Assembly (NCBI GenBank): GCA_019359595.1
Contig: JAHHGZ010000017.1
Coordinates: 62,001 to 126,000 of the forward strand
DNA: 64,000 nt
Source: Cyanomargarita calcarea GSE-NOS-MK-12-04C
GTDB taxonomy: Bacteria > Cyanobacteriota > Cyanobacteriia > Cyanobacteriales > Nostocaceae
Direction of reading: 5' to 3'
Positions 7,630 to 15,857 of this stretch are shown here, piece by piece (position 1 is the first letter of the stretch; each line of letters begins with the position of its first letter). Made by a program: the position numbers and the translations under genes. Under the pieces are notes generated by a model. That model was not told where the DNA came from. It searched no databases and worked only from the letters and a program-made list of their open reading frames with translations.

Positions 7630-9639
7630 ATGAGCATTTCGACTTCCGTGCTGAGTGACATGCTACAGGCTCTACCTTACCTGCGGCCCCAGCTATATTT
7701 CAAAGCTTCTCTAACGGCGCTTTCCCACGCGATGGAAGACCAGGTTTTAGCGGCTACTTTAGAGCAGCCTTTGGTAATTGCTAGCTTTCAGCGAGAGCGA
7801 TTTTACCGGCAGGAAGCTCATCGATATCAGCGGCTGGCGCAACGCAGCAATCAAGTATACGTGTTGTCTGCTCCCGAAACGGATTTTGCCAACAGTTCAG
7901 AATTCTACGAAAAGGTAGCTTTTGAGCCAGAAGATGGCTTAAGTCAAGAGTGGCATTTGGTGGTGATAGCACAAAATTACGCTACTTGTTTAGTTTGTCG
8001 GGAGTCTGTTGGTTCTTTGGCTAAAAATGAGCAATTGCCAGAAATCAACCTGAGTTTGGATACAGACACATCCCGAAGATTTGAGGGGATATGGACATCT
8101 GAGAGGGGAGTGAGTCTAAAAGCGGCAGAATTACTCTTAGAGCGAATTTCTGTTTATAGACCGGAGTTGGCGAGCAAAATTGAGGAAGCACGTACTAGGT
8201 TTGGTATCGGCGAATACCGCAGTATAAACGGGGACGAACAACTAGCTGAGTATGCTTGTGATATTGACACTGACCCGTTTGTACAGCGTTTGGTGACTTA
8301 TTTGCAGGCTAGTCAGTATAAATTGCATAAAGCTTATCGTTCAATCACGGCTCAAGCTAGGAAAGAGCGGTTAATTAATTCTATTAGTACAGCTATTCGG
8401 CGATCGCTCAATCCTCAAGAAGTCTTGCAAGTGGCAGCGCAAGAGTTGGGAGAACATCTGGGGGCTTGTCGCTGCTTGATTTACCGCGCCCAAGCTACTG
8501 ACGAAGCTGCGAAAATTGAACACGAGTTTTTGAATCCGGGGATTTCATCGCTATTGGGACAAACCTTACCACTGGCAAAAAATCCCCTATTTCAGGAAGT
8601 GGTCAGAAAAGGGGAGGGTGTATGTGTTACCGATACCCTTGAAGATGAGCGCATTGCAATTGATGACAACATTACGCAATTGGCGCAAAACTATGGTATC
8701 AGCTCTTGGTTGATAGAACCTGTACTGTTTCAGGGGCGTTTATTGGGAATTGTCGAGTTGCATTATTGTGGCGGCACTCCCCACCCCTTGCAAGCCGGAG
8801 AGATTGATTTAGTAAAGGCGATCGCTACCCAACTAGGCGTAGCCCTTATCCAAGCAGAAGCCTTTGCCAACCTAGAAGACCTCAACCAGCAATTAGAAGC
8901 CTTAGACCGCACCCGCAGCAACCTCATAGCCATTACCGGACACGAACTGCGTACGCCTCTATCTACCATCCAAGTGTGTCTGGAAAGCCTCGCTAGCGAA
9001 CCGGATATGCCTATCGAATTGCGTGAAGTTATGTTAAGCACTGCTCTTTCCGACTCAGAAAGAATGCGGAAATTAGTGCAAGACTTTTTAACTCTCTCCA
9101 ACCTAGAAAGCGGGCGAGTCCAATGGCACCCAGAATCCCTGACCGTAGAAGAGTGCGTTGAATTAGCAATCAGTCGGATTCGGATTCGCGCTAAAACACA
9201 AAAAGTCCCCAAAATCAAGACAGAATTGGCACAAAACCTGCCATTGGTGAGAGCAGACGGTGATTGGTTGGTGGAGGCTCTAGCCAAACTGATGGACAAC
9301 GCCTGCAAATTCACACCACCCGAGGGAGCAATCGAGATTGAAGCGCATCGCAACGGCAATCAAATGGTTGAGGTGACAATCACCGACACCGGACGCGGTA
9401 TAGAACCAAATCGTCTGGAAATCGTATTTGACCGCTTCTACCAAGAAGAGGGAGCGCTGCGACGGACTGCGGGTGGTACCGGTTTGGGGTTAGCAATTTG
9501 TCGGCAAATTGTCAATGGGTGGGGCGGTGAAATTTGGGCGGAATCTGACGGGAAAGACCAAGGAAGTCAGTTTCACTTCACCATCCCCATTGTTGAGGCC
9601 ATCCAAGAGCAAAAGCCCTTAAAAATGAAGAGTCGGTAG
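7630..9639 (+). CDS. DICT-GAF sensor histidine kinase
   Basis: A 669-residue soluble sensor kinase. The N-terminal part (about residues 1-150) matches the DICT sensory domain found in cyanobacterial signalling proteins. A GAF domain follows (about 250-415), then a HisKA dimerisation domain with the phospho-acceptor His438 in ITGHELRTPLS, and an ATPase domain with N box (LMDNACKFTPP), G1 (DTGRGI) and G2 (GTGLGLAIC). No membrane segment is present, so it senses a cytoplasmic signal. There is no response regulator next to it, so it is an orphan kinase. DICT domains have been linked to light and cyclic-di-nucleotide signalling, but the ligand here is unknown. Confidence 0.9.
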   Translation: MSISTSVLSDMLQALPYLRPQLYFKASLTALSHAMEDQVLAATLEQPLVIASFQRERFYRQEAHRYQRLAQRSNQVYVLSAPETDFANSSEFYEKVAFEPEDGLSQEWHLVVIAQNYATCLVCRESVGSLAKNEQLPEINLSLDTDTSRRFEGIWTSERGVSLKAAELLLERISVYRPELASKIEEARTRFGIGEYRSINGDEQLAEYACDIDTDPFVQRLVTYLQASQYKLHKAYRSITAQARKERLINSISTAIRRSLNPQEVLQVAAQELGEHLGACRCLIYRAQATDEAAKIEHEFLNPGISSLLGQTLPLAKNPLFQEVVRKGEGVCVTDTLEDERIAIDDNITQLAQNYGISSWLIEPVLFQGRLLGIVELHYCGGTPHPLQAGEIDLVKAIATQLGVALIQAEAFANLEDLNQQLEALDRTRSNLIAITGHELRTPLSTIQVCLESLASEPDMPIELREVMLSTALSDSERMRKLVQDFLTLSNLESGRVQWHPESLTVEECVELAISRIRIRAKTQKVPKIKTELAQNLPLVRADGDWLVEALAKLMDNACKFTPPEGAIEIEAHRNGNQMVEVTITDTGRGIEPNRLEIVFDRFYQEEGALRRTAGGTGLGLAICRQIVNGWGGEIWAESDGKDQGSQFHFTIPIVEAIQEQKPLKMKSR

Positions 9640-9708
9640 GGCTGGGCTTTCCCAATAGCCTACGTCTGACTCTAAAGATTTGATTTATGCCACCACATCC
9701 CACATCTC

Positions 9709-9945
9709 ACACCCCACATCCCACATCCCACACCCCATACCCCATACCCCATACCCCATACCCCATACCCCATACCCCACACCCCATACCCCATACCCCA
9801 TACCCCATACCCCATACCCCATACCCCATACCCCATACCCCATACCCCATACCCCATACCCCATACCCCACACCCCATACCCCATACCCCATACCCCATA
9901 CCCCATACCCCATACCCCATACCCCATACCCCATACCCCACACCC
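9709..9945. repeat. CCCCATA heptamer tandem array (about 33 copies)
   Basis: About 235 bp of near-perfect CCCCATA repeats, with a few CCCCACA and CCCACAT variants, sit between the histidine kinase gene and psaD. Because 7 is not a multiple of 3, three units encode a 7-residue repeat in each frame, and the array is open in most frames. This creates long artificial ORFs on both strands (HTPYPIP or YGVWGMG repeats). The complementary strand is GGGGTAT and could form G-quadruplex structures. This is an STRR-type repeat as known from heterocystous cyanobacteria. Confidence 0.95.
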
Positions 9946-9956
9946 TAGAAGGGTGA

Positions 9957-9995
9957 GGCTATACAAACAAAGCCCACCTGCGTGGGCTATTAATT
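9957..9995. repeat. REP-type hairpin, copy 1
   Basis: GGCTATACAAACAAAGCCCA continues into a perfect hairpin AGCCCAC/GTGGGCT (9971-9977/9982-9988), then TTAATTA. The same unit occurs inverted at 39139-39176. It is a dispersed palindromic repeat at the end of the heptamer array. Confidence 0.8.
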
Positions 9996-10126
9996 AACCA
10001 CTAACAACTAACCACTAACAACTAACCACCAACAAATAACTAAAAACTGTTACAGACTATAACGCGATCGCAATATGACCCCAGTCGCGGTGTTAGGATG
10101 CCGTAAAAACTTGAGAGAATCTCGTT

Positions 10127-10546
10127 ATGGCAACAACACTTTCTGGACAAACTCCTCTATTCGGTGGCAGCACTGCTGGGTTGCTCAAAAAAGCTGAAGA
10201 AGAAGAAAAGTACGCCATTACCTGGACTAGCCCTAAAGAGCAAGTGTTTGAGATGATTGGTGGTGGTGCAGCAGTCATGCGACAAGGCGAAAACCTACTT
10301 TACTTGGCTCGCAAAGAGTATTGCATCGCGTTGGGCGGTCAACTGCGGAAATTTAAAATCACAGACTACAAGATTTATGTGATTTATCCCAACGGTGAAA
10401 CTCAATACCTCCACCCTGCTGATGGTGTCTTTCCTGAAAAGGTGAATGCAGGCCGCGAAAAAGTGCGTTATGTAGACCGCCCGATCGGAAAAAACCCCAG
10501 TCAAGCACAAGTTAAGTTCAGCGGTAAAGCTACTCACGACGTTTAA
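10127..10546 (+). CDS. psaD: Photosystem I reaction centre subunit II (PsaD)
   Basis: A 139-residue peripheral stromal subunit of photosystem I that helps dock ferredoxin and stabilises PsaC. The sequence is the classic PsaD pattern: [17 protein letters not shown] near the N-terminus, then the [28 protein letters not shown]-like and [15 protein letters not shown] blocks, and the C-terminal [14 protein letters not shown]. The length is typical. It is monocistronic as far as can be seen: upstream lie the heptamer array and a REP hairpin, and downstream only gene remnants. The start is fixed by conservation of [14 protein letters not shown]. Confidence 0.97.
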   Translation: MATTLSGQTPLFGGSTAGLLKKAEEEEKYAITWTSPKEQVFEMIGGGAAVMRQGENLLYLARKEYCIALGGQLRKFKITDYKIYVIYPNGETQYLHPADGVFPEKVNAGREKVRYVDRPIGKNPSQAQVKFSGKATHDV

Positions 10547-10596
10547 GTAAAAGTGCTTATGAGCGGAGTTCTTAACTCATAACTCCTAACTCTTTT

Positions 10597-10798
10597 ATGA
10601 TATTCCCCGATTTTTCCTTTCTTTTCCAGTCTCGCCCAACAAGGCAATTTTATTCCGGTGTACCAAGGATGGGTCGCTGACCTCAATACGCCTGTATCTG
10701 CTTGGTATAAAGTCTGCGCCGGTCAACTCTATAGCTTTTTGTTGGAGTCGGTGGAAGGTGGGGAAAAATTGGGGCGTTATATGTTTGCTTGGTTGTAA
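10597..10798 (+). pseudogene. Remnant of anthranilate synthase component I (trpE) 5' end
   Basis: The sequence begins ATG and reads MIFPDFSFLFQS; after a frameshift at about 10630 it reads LAQQGNFIPVYQGWVADLN and continues to ESVEGGEKLGRYMFAWL and a stop. This is the N-terminal part of a TrpE/chorismate-binding protein (about 67 of some 500 residues or more). Loss of two bases (CT) near 10630 would explain the frame break. Everything after GRY is missing. It lies 50 bp after psaD and cannot make a functional enzyme. Confidence 0.75.
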
Positions 10799-10940
10799 CC
10801 TAATTGCACCTAGACAAAAATTTATCCTCGAATAAACTTTTTAAGACCCCAACCTAATCAGGGTCGTCCGTTTTGAGTTGGGGTTGTGTATCCCCATCTA
10901 AAAACCTCCTTCTTCTTCCTTCTTCCTTCATTCAATATCC

Positions 10941-11160
10941 ATGTCTCGTTGGTTTAATACCGCAGGTCCCTGTAAAGCCGATATTCATTATATGCTTTCG
11001 GCAACTAGTCGATTGCCGAATTTGGAGCAGGTAATTGCCCTCGCGTTGTCAACGGGGGTGGAACACTCGAACGTGAATATGCAATTGGACGCGATTTGAT
11101 ATGGTGTTCCCGCATTGGGATTTTGCTGAATTTTTCCGATGATTTTCTCTACTTCAGATA
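10941..11160 (+). pseudogene. Internally deleted AAA-ATPase / PD-(D/E)xK-type gene remnant
   Basis: From ATG at 10941 the frame reads MSRWFNTAGPCKADIHYML and ends at 11099. This is the start of the widespread cyanobacterial AAA-like ATPase proteins (pattern RWFNxAGPCxxxxHYM). A shifted frame from about 11041 reads RVVNGGGTLEREYAIGRDLI, which resembles the nuclease-like C-terminal part of the same family. The Walker A and all central domains are missing. The simplest explanation is one large internal deletion plus a frameshift. The bases from 11100 to about 11250 contain no intact frame that I recognise. Confidence 0.55.
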
Positions 11161-11322
11161 ATTCGCCTAACGATTGGCTGGACTTGATCTCAAATCTCCG
11201 GCTCAATTTTGGCAGATCGGAGTTGTGCGGCCAATCTTTCTGCACGTTATGTACACCAAATAGTGCTAGTTAATGCAGCATTAGGTGTAGGATAACCAAG
11301 CATAGCTTGCATTATCAGGGGG

Positions 11323-11529
11323 GTGATTAAGATAGAAAGGGAGAATACTGAAGTACTGCTTCGCATCTACTTGACCATCCAGCAATTGGTAGAGGAGTTG
11401 TACACACAAGCTGACAATGCAGCCGCAGTAAGGAATTATAATGATGCTAGTGTACTTACTGGTCAAGCAGAAGTACTCTACCGGGTAGCAGAAAACTTAG
11501 AAACAGTTATCTCAGAGCATGAGGAATAA
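11323..11529 (+). CDS. Small helical hypothetical protein
   Basis: A 68-residue frame starting at GTG, predicted to be almost fully helical (VLLRIYLTIQQLVEELYTQA, then a second helix NDASVLTGQAEVLYRVAENL). A G-rich stretch lies directly against the start codon, so the start is uncertain. The next gene begins 5 bp after its stop. I do not recognise a family. The tandem arrangement and amphipathic helices (TPR-like or bundle-forming) suggest a real small protein. It could also be a fragment, since the upstream 700 bp are gene remnants. Confidence 0.45.
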   Translation: MIKIERENTEVLLRIYLTIQQLVEELYTQADNAAAVRNYNDASVLTGQAEVLYRVAENLETVISEHEE

Positions 11530-11534
11530 CCAGT

Positions 11535-11717
11535 ATGGATTTGGAATTGCAAATTAGAGTTGAATCAAGCCAAGCTGCTAAGTTAAGCAAGGAAGCTAAC
11601 CATGCCTTTGCTGCTAAGAACTTTGCTCAAGGAAAGGCATTAATGAAACAAGCAGTAGAAGCTGGCCAGAGGTGCCAAAACTTAATTCAGCAGTTTCAGC
11701 AAGGCAACACAAATTAA
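11535..11717 (+). CDS. Small TPR-like hypothetical protein
   Basis: A 60-residue protein with two amphipathic helices (AAKLSKEANHAFAAKNFAQG, then a helix ending in CQNLIQQFQQ) resembling a single TPR-like hairpin. A good ribosome-binding site (GAGGAATAACCAGT before ATG) overlaps the stop of the preceding small gene, so both are likely co-translated. No family is recognised and the function is unknown. It converges with the 1208-residue helicase-like gene. Confidence 0.55.
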   Translation: MDLELQIRVESSQAAKLSKEANHAFAAKNFAQGKALMKQAVEAGQRCQNLIQQFQQGNTN

Positions 11718-11979
11718 TCTTGCTAGGTAAGCCCCAACTGAGCAATATAGGTTAGCGGGAATAATTAGTTAATAAGTATTAATTAAGACTTCTTTACCGT
11801 TAAAGTAGACATCCGGAGTTCCTTGCGACTGGGACTACTATTTACTACAGAAGTAGGCGATCGCTCCGAAAATGCCAAAACGCTATTTTCCCCCAGAATT
11901 GGGGGCAAGGGGGCTTATCTTTCCCCCGCATAACTAATGTGGTGGACTAATAGAGTGTGAGATACGTATGCACACACCG
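11718..11979. other. Convergent intergenic region with hairpin
   Basis: Between the small ORF pair and the end of the helicase-like gene. It contains a HIP1 site near 11869 and a hairpin CCCCCAGAATTGGGGG (11891-11906), plausibly acting as a terminator for one or both convergent units. No gene is seen. Confidence 0.45.
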
Positions 11980-14900
11980 TCACGTCATCAAAACACCATC
12001 CCTACAAAGAATTAAATTCAATATATTCAACTCATTAGAACTTAAAAGATACTTCATAGTAAAAACTTTTTGCCTCATTTCCTCCAAACTATAACTCCTA
12101 AAAACAACAAAGGGAAAATCTTTATAATTATGCCCAATAGGTAAAATATTACCAACAGGATACAACAATCGCGTATATGCACTTAGAATGTCTCGGAAGC
12201 GTTCATCTTCTGGTTCCTCGGGTTCATTCGCAAAATATTGACTCATTGCCTCACCGCTAATAAATGCAAATAATGGCATGGCATAATATTGATCCAAACG
12301 CTGACTATTCTGTTCCAATCTCTGTGTTTTTTGCACCCCATCTCGGAGCTTTTTCACTAACTCTATGGCATCTTTAATCGCAGAACGTAAGCTTTCTGGA
12401 TAAGATTTGCTCCGGCTAATTTCCTGCATATTCTGCCATAATTTTTCATCAGCATAGTTTGCGATATCAAGCAACCGCATTTGGTAAGTTTCTTCCAAAC
12501 TTTTATTAGCAATCGGCACTATCAGCAAACTACCGCTAATATAACCTGCTTCAATTTTGCCAAAATCAAGTAATTTATCTAAGGTGTTAGAAATTTGGGA
12601 AAATTCACGGTTAAATGTTTTCTGTAGTGCTAAATAATTAGATTCTGTTGTTTCATTCACAACAAATTCTGCATTTCCCAGAAGTTTTTCCAACTTGGTG
12701 TAAACTATCTCTGGTAAAGGATTGCTTCTGTTTCTAACCTGTTCTTTCTTCAGTTGGCTGATGAGATTTGCCATTTGAGCGGAGAATGTTTCACCAGCAG
12801 CTAAGACAGATTTACCACCGATAGGAATTATAATAAAATTATCTCGTCCTATACGACCAGAACCGAAAATTCTAGTCATGATGGAGGCTTTTAAAATTAA
12901 TAAGATATTTAATAGACTCAGGACGCTTTCTTGTACAGAAATTTCTCGGTCATCTTGATAATAAACTGAGCGTTCTGATAAGTAAAAAACTAACTCTTTA
13001 TCCTGACTATCTATTTTATCATCCCCACGACCTCTATAAATAACCTGAATCACTTCCATCAGGTTTTTCTCAATCTCAAATTTGGGAATTTCGACAAGGA
13101 TATGTTTTGCTTTGGGAAAGGACAAACCCCGACTTCCAGAAGCAGTCATAAAAATGACTTTGACATTTTCTTGAAACTTTTGGATCTCTTGCTTTTCTTG
13201 CTCGGAGATATTTGCGTGTATTTCTATATAATCGGTGAATTTCTCGAATTTTTCCCGATGTTTGCGAATGTTCTGAATTAATTCTCCTAATCTGCGTTTA
13301 TTTTGGATGTAAACTAGAAACTGCTCTATATCTGAGCGTTTCAACAAAGCTTCAATATCTTTAAAAATCTCGTCTTGCAGGCTTACCTCTAAGTTAGATT
13401 TCTGCCTTAAATGTGATTCTTCATTAAATTTACAAGACTCGATTAATACTTTATAAGTTATTGATAAACTATTAGCTGGGTAGGAGTTAGCATTAATAAC
13501 AGTTGCAGGTAAACCTTTGAATTGTAATGGCTGTACTAAAAGAGGTTGAGCAACATCCACTGCACGACGAAAATATATCTTGTCTGGTTCGGGTGAAGTT
13601 TCAGAAAGGTGTTGATTGATGACATTTTTATCAACGATAGAAGCATCAGCAACAATCACTTTAGTGTTGAAACCATTCTCACAATCCATTAATTTATATC
13701 TGGATACAATCTGATGAATGCCATCTAAGAATTCCACACCCCCATCATCACCAGTTATTTCATCTATCATGATGAATAAATGTTTGATTTTTCGGGAAAT
13801 CTCTTGCATTTTTTTGGGAAAGACTGTATTTTCTCTTTCGTTATAGGCACTTCTAAAGATTTTCTCGAAATGCTTTAAAGTATTATCATTACCTGTTATT
13901 TTCAAAGACTGAATAGAAGCAGTAGCAATAATATTATTAGAAAGTTGTCGTTCCACAATCGTAGATATCGCTTCACAAATGCTACTGAGAACCCCCTTAC
14001 TTTTTTGCCCTCTATCTTGAATAACTTCGTCCGTCACATTTTGAAGTCTATCTGAACGCTTGAAGTGTTGCTCAATTGTGCTACTATCAAGAAAATCAAC
14101 AGCCGATTCCACAAACTTACCCTGACGCTGATTCCAAGTGTATTGAACAGTATAGCGACCAAAATTATCTGTAATTAAGTTGCTGTAGCTGTTGATAGCT
14201 AATAACCGTTCATCACACAATTTTCCTGTTTCTTTATTCTTAAACTTCTCAATAATATCCAGATTAACTTGTTTTCTCGGACTCACATAAAAGAAGAGAA
14301 AACCTTCGTCTATATGACTTTTGAGAAAATCGACAATTGCCGTGGTTTTACCAATTCCAGGATTTCCAGTTAAAAATATATAAATATCTTGAGAAACCAA
14401 AGCTTTTTTAATTAATTCGGCATGAGCTTGTCGCAGATTCATAGTTCCAGTTAAATTTAACTCTTGCATCAATTCTGCGGGAACTTCTGCAACCGAGTTG
14501 AAAAATCCAGTAATCCGCTCTTGGTGAGGAGGTAAAAGAGTTATCTTGTCTGGAGGAATTTCTAAAAGAGAATCGACAAACTCCTTACCACGCTGAAAAC
14601 TACCGTAAGCACTGCGCTTAATCTTATTTAACACCTGTCTGCGTGCTTCGGGAATTTCTTTGGGACTGGAATCATGCTTGTAAATCTGATAACAGGTCTT
14701 CAAAACATCTATATTTTCCTTGCCGATAGACATTGCACTTAGTCCGCGATCGCTATATCCTATTGAATTAAATATCAAGCTCGCTGTATCCGGAATAATG
14801 GCAGTTTCTTGGAGAAATTTGTAGAAACTATGAGCATAACCCGCAGCTTGAATTAATTTTGCACTTTCTTTATCTCGAAATTTAAAAGCTGTAAAGTAAT

Positions 14901-15606
14901 TCTTTAAATCTTCGGAGAAATCCAAGCCTAAAGATTCGGTATCTATGCGAAGATTAGAGAAAACACTTTTTGAGCGTAAATAGCTGATATCCTTGATTAA
15001 TAAACGTCGAATAATTTCTACATAATCTAGATTTCTGACATCATCATCTGTATTGACGGAGAATATCGATAAATCAACACAAATAATCCGATACTGTCTG
15101 CGATATTTTAACAGGAGTAAAGTGTCAGCATTGAGAAAATCACCTTTTTCTTTATAGTGTCCAATATACTGAGATATATTATCTAAGTTACCAAATTGAG
15201 ATAATACCTCTTCAAACCACTGAGCATCACTTTTAGTATCATATACACCAATGCTATTCTCACCACAAAATTTGCATTGATAATATAAAATTTCTAAATC
15301 CTGTAACCTTTGTGGCTGATGCCAACCTGTAGACTTGAGATATTCACCTAAAAAATTTAAGCCGCTTAAAAACCCTTTCTGGAGAAAGAATGTACTCCAA
15401 GTATCAGCCATTTGTCTTTCCAAATTGCTGACAACTTTATCTACGATTCTCTGTCGCATTTTCGGAAACTTTAGCTGCTCTAATTCGTGACGATATAAGC
15501 TTCCAAATTTATGTTTGATTTGATTTTGTTGAATATAAGCAAGGATTCCGATATTAAAACCTACTTCAAATAAACGTCCTAAATCTTCTGCAATTTTTGA
15601 TTTCAT
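11980..15606 (-). CDS. Large helicase-like NTPase of unknown family (1208 aa), second gene of a two-gene unit
   Basis: A 1208-residue protein with a superfamily-2-like motif series in the middle. Walker A is IFLTGNPGIGKTT (about residues 408-420). A motif-Ia-like FYVSPRKQ lies near 442. The DExx box is LFIMIDEIT (about 613). A VADAS segment follows near 650, a motif-IV-like FLVYIQNKRR near 760, a motif-V-like VIFMTASGSRGLSFP (about 816-830) and a motif-VI-like QVIYRGRGD near 853. The first 400 residues and the last 300 match nothing I know. The N-terminal part has a single CxxC (CKFCG, near 111). It lies 251 bp downstream of the 1002-residue gene on the same strand. By motif content it should be an ATP-driven nucleic-acid translocase. 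A defence role is inferred only from size, pairing and accessory context. Confidence 0.75.
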   Translation of the reverse strand: MKSKIAEDLGRLFEVGFNIGILAYIQQNQIKHKFGSLYRHELEQLKFPKMRQRIVDKVVSNLERQMADTWSTFFLQKGFLSGLNFLGEYLKSTGWHQPQRLQDLEILYYQCKFCGENSIGVYDTKSDAQWFEEVLSQFGNLDNISQYIGHYKEKGDFLNADTLLLLKYRRQYRIICVDLSIFSVNTDDDVRNLDYVEIIRRLLIKDISYLRSKSVFSNLRIDTESLGLDFSEDLKNYFTAFKFRDKESAKLIQAAGYAHSFYKFLQETAIIPDTASLIFNSIGYSDRGLSAMSIGKENIDVLKTCYQIYKHDSSPKEIPEARRQVLNKIKRSAYGSFQRGKEFVDSLLEIPPDKITLLPPHQERITGFFNSVAEVPAELMQELNLTGTMNLRQAHAELIKKALVSQDIYIFLTGNPGIGKTTAIVDFLKSHIDEGFLFFYVSPRKQVNLDIIEKFKNKETGKLCDERLLAINSYSNLITDNFGRYTVQYTWNQRQGKFVESAVDFLDSSTIEQHFKRSDRLQNVTDEVIQDRGQKSKGVLSSICEAISTIVERQLSNNIIATASIQSLKITGNDNTLKHFEKIFRSAYNERENTVFPKKMQEISRKIKHLFIMIDEITGDDGGVEFLDGIHQIVSRYKLMDCENGFNTKVIVADASIVDKNVINQHLSETSPEPDKIYFRRAVDVAQPLLVQPLQFKGLPATVINANSYPANSLSITYKVLIESCKFNEESHLRQKSNLEVSLQDEIFKDIEALLKRSDIEQFLVYIQNKRRLGELIQNIRKHREKFEKFTDYIEIHANISEQEKQEIQKFQENVKVIFMTASGSRGLSFPKAKHILVEIPKFEIEKNLMEVIQVIYRGRGDDKIDSQDKELVFYLSERSVYYQDDREISVQESVLSLLNILLILKASIMTRIFGSGRIGRDNFIIIPIGGKSVLAAGETFSAQMANLISQLKKEQVRNRSNPLPEIVYTKLEKLLGNAEFVVNETTESNYLALQKTFNREFSQISNTLDKLLDFGKIEAGYISGSLLIVPIANKSLEETYQMRLLDIANYADEKLWQNMQEISRSKSYPESLRSAIKDAIELVKKLRDGVQKTQRLEQNSQRLDQYYAMPLFAFISGEAMSQYFANEPEEPEDERFRDILSAYTRLLYPVGNILPIGHNYKDFPFVVFRSYSLEEMRQKVFTMKYLLSSNELNILNLILCRDGVLMT

Positions 15607-15689
15607 TAGAGTTATTAAAAAAATGCTGAAAAATAATTAACCGCAGATGAACGCAGATTAAAAAGACTACGTAACCTCACACTTTAACG

Positions 15690-15819
15690 GTGTATACACA
15701 AATCATAAAATTCTTTCTTTGCGCTCTTCGTGTCTTCGTGGTTAAAAAAAGAATATATGTTTTGAACCACGAAGGCACAAAGGACACGAAGAAAAAATTT
15801 TTACGACTTGTGTGTACAC
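15690..15819. repeat. MITE-like 130-bp inverted repeat
   Basis: The left arm begins GTGTATACACAAATCATAAA and runs to CTTCGTGGTT (15690-15743). The right arm runs from AACCACGAAG to GTGTGTACAC (15765-15819). The roughly 54-base arms are about 80 percent identical as reverse complements, around a loop of about 21 bases. The pairing continues in part outside the arms (CACACTTTAACGGTG left, CACCGTTGAGGTGTG right). It carries no gene. The CTTCGTGTCTTCGTGGTT core is a familiar dispersed sequence in bacteria. It sits between the two giant genes and could affect mRNA stability or attenuation. Confidence 0.8.
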
Positions 15820-15857
15820 TGTAGGTAAGCGGAAAGTCACCGTTGAGGTGTGGATTC

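Noticed and set aside
9672-9997. Several long overlapping ORFs on both strands (HTPYPIP and YGVWGMG repeat proteins)
   Set aside because: They are by-products of the CCCCATA heptamer array, open in nearly every frame; no start context or non-repeat coding sequence.
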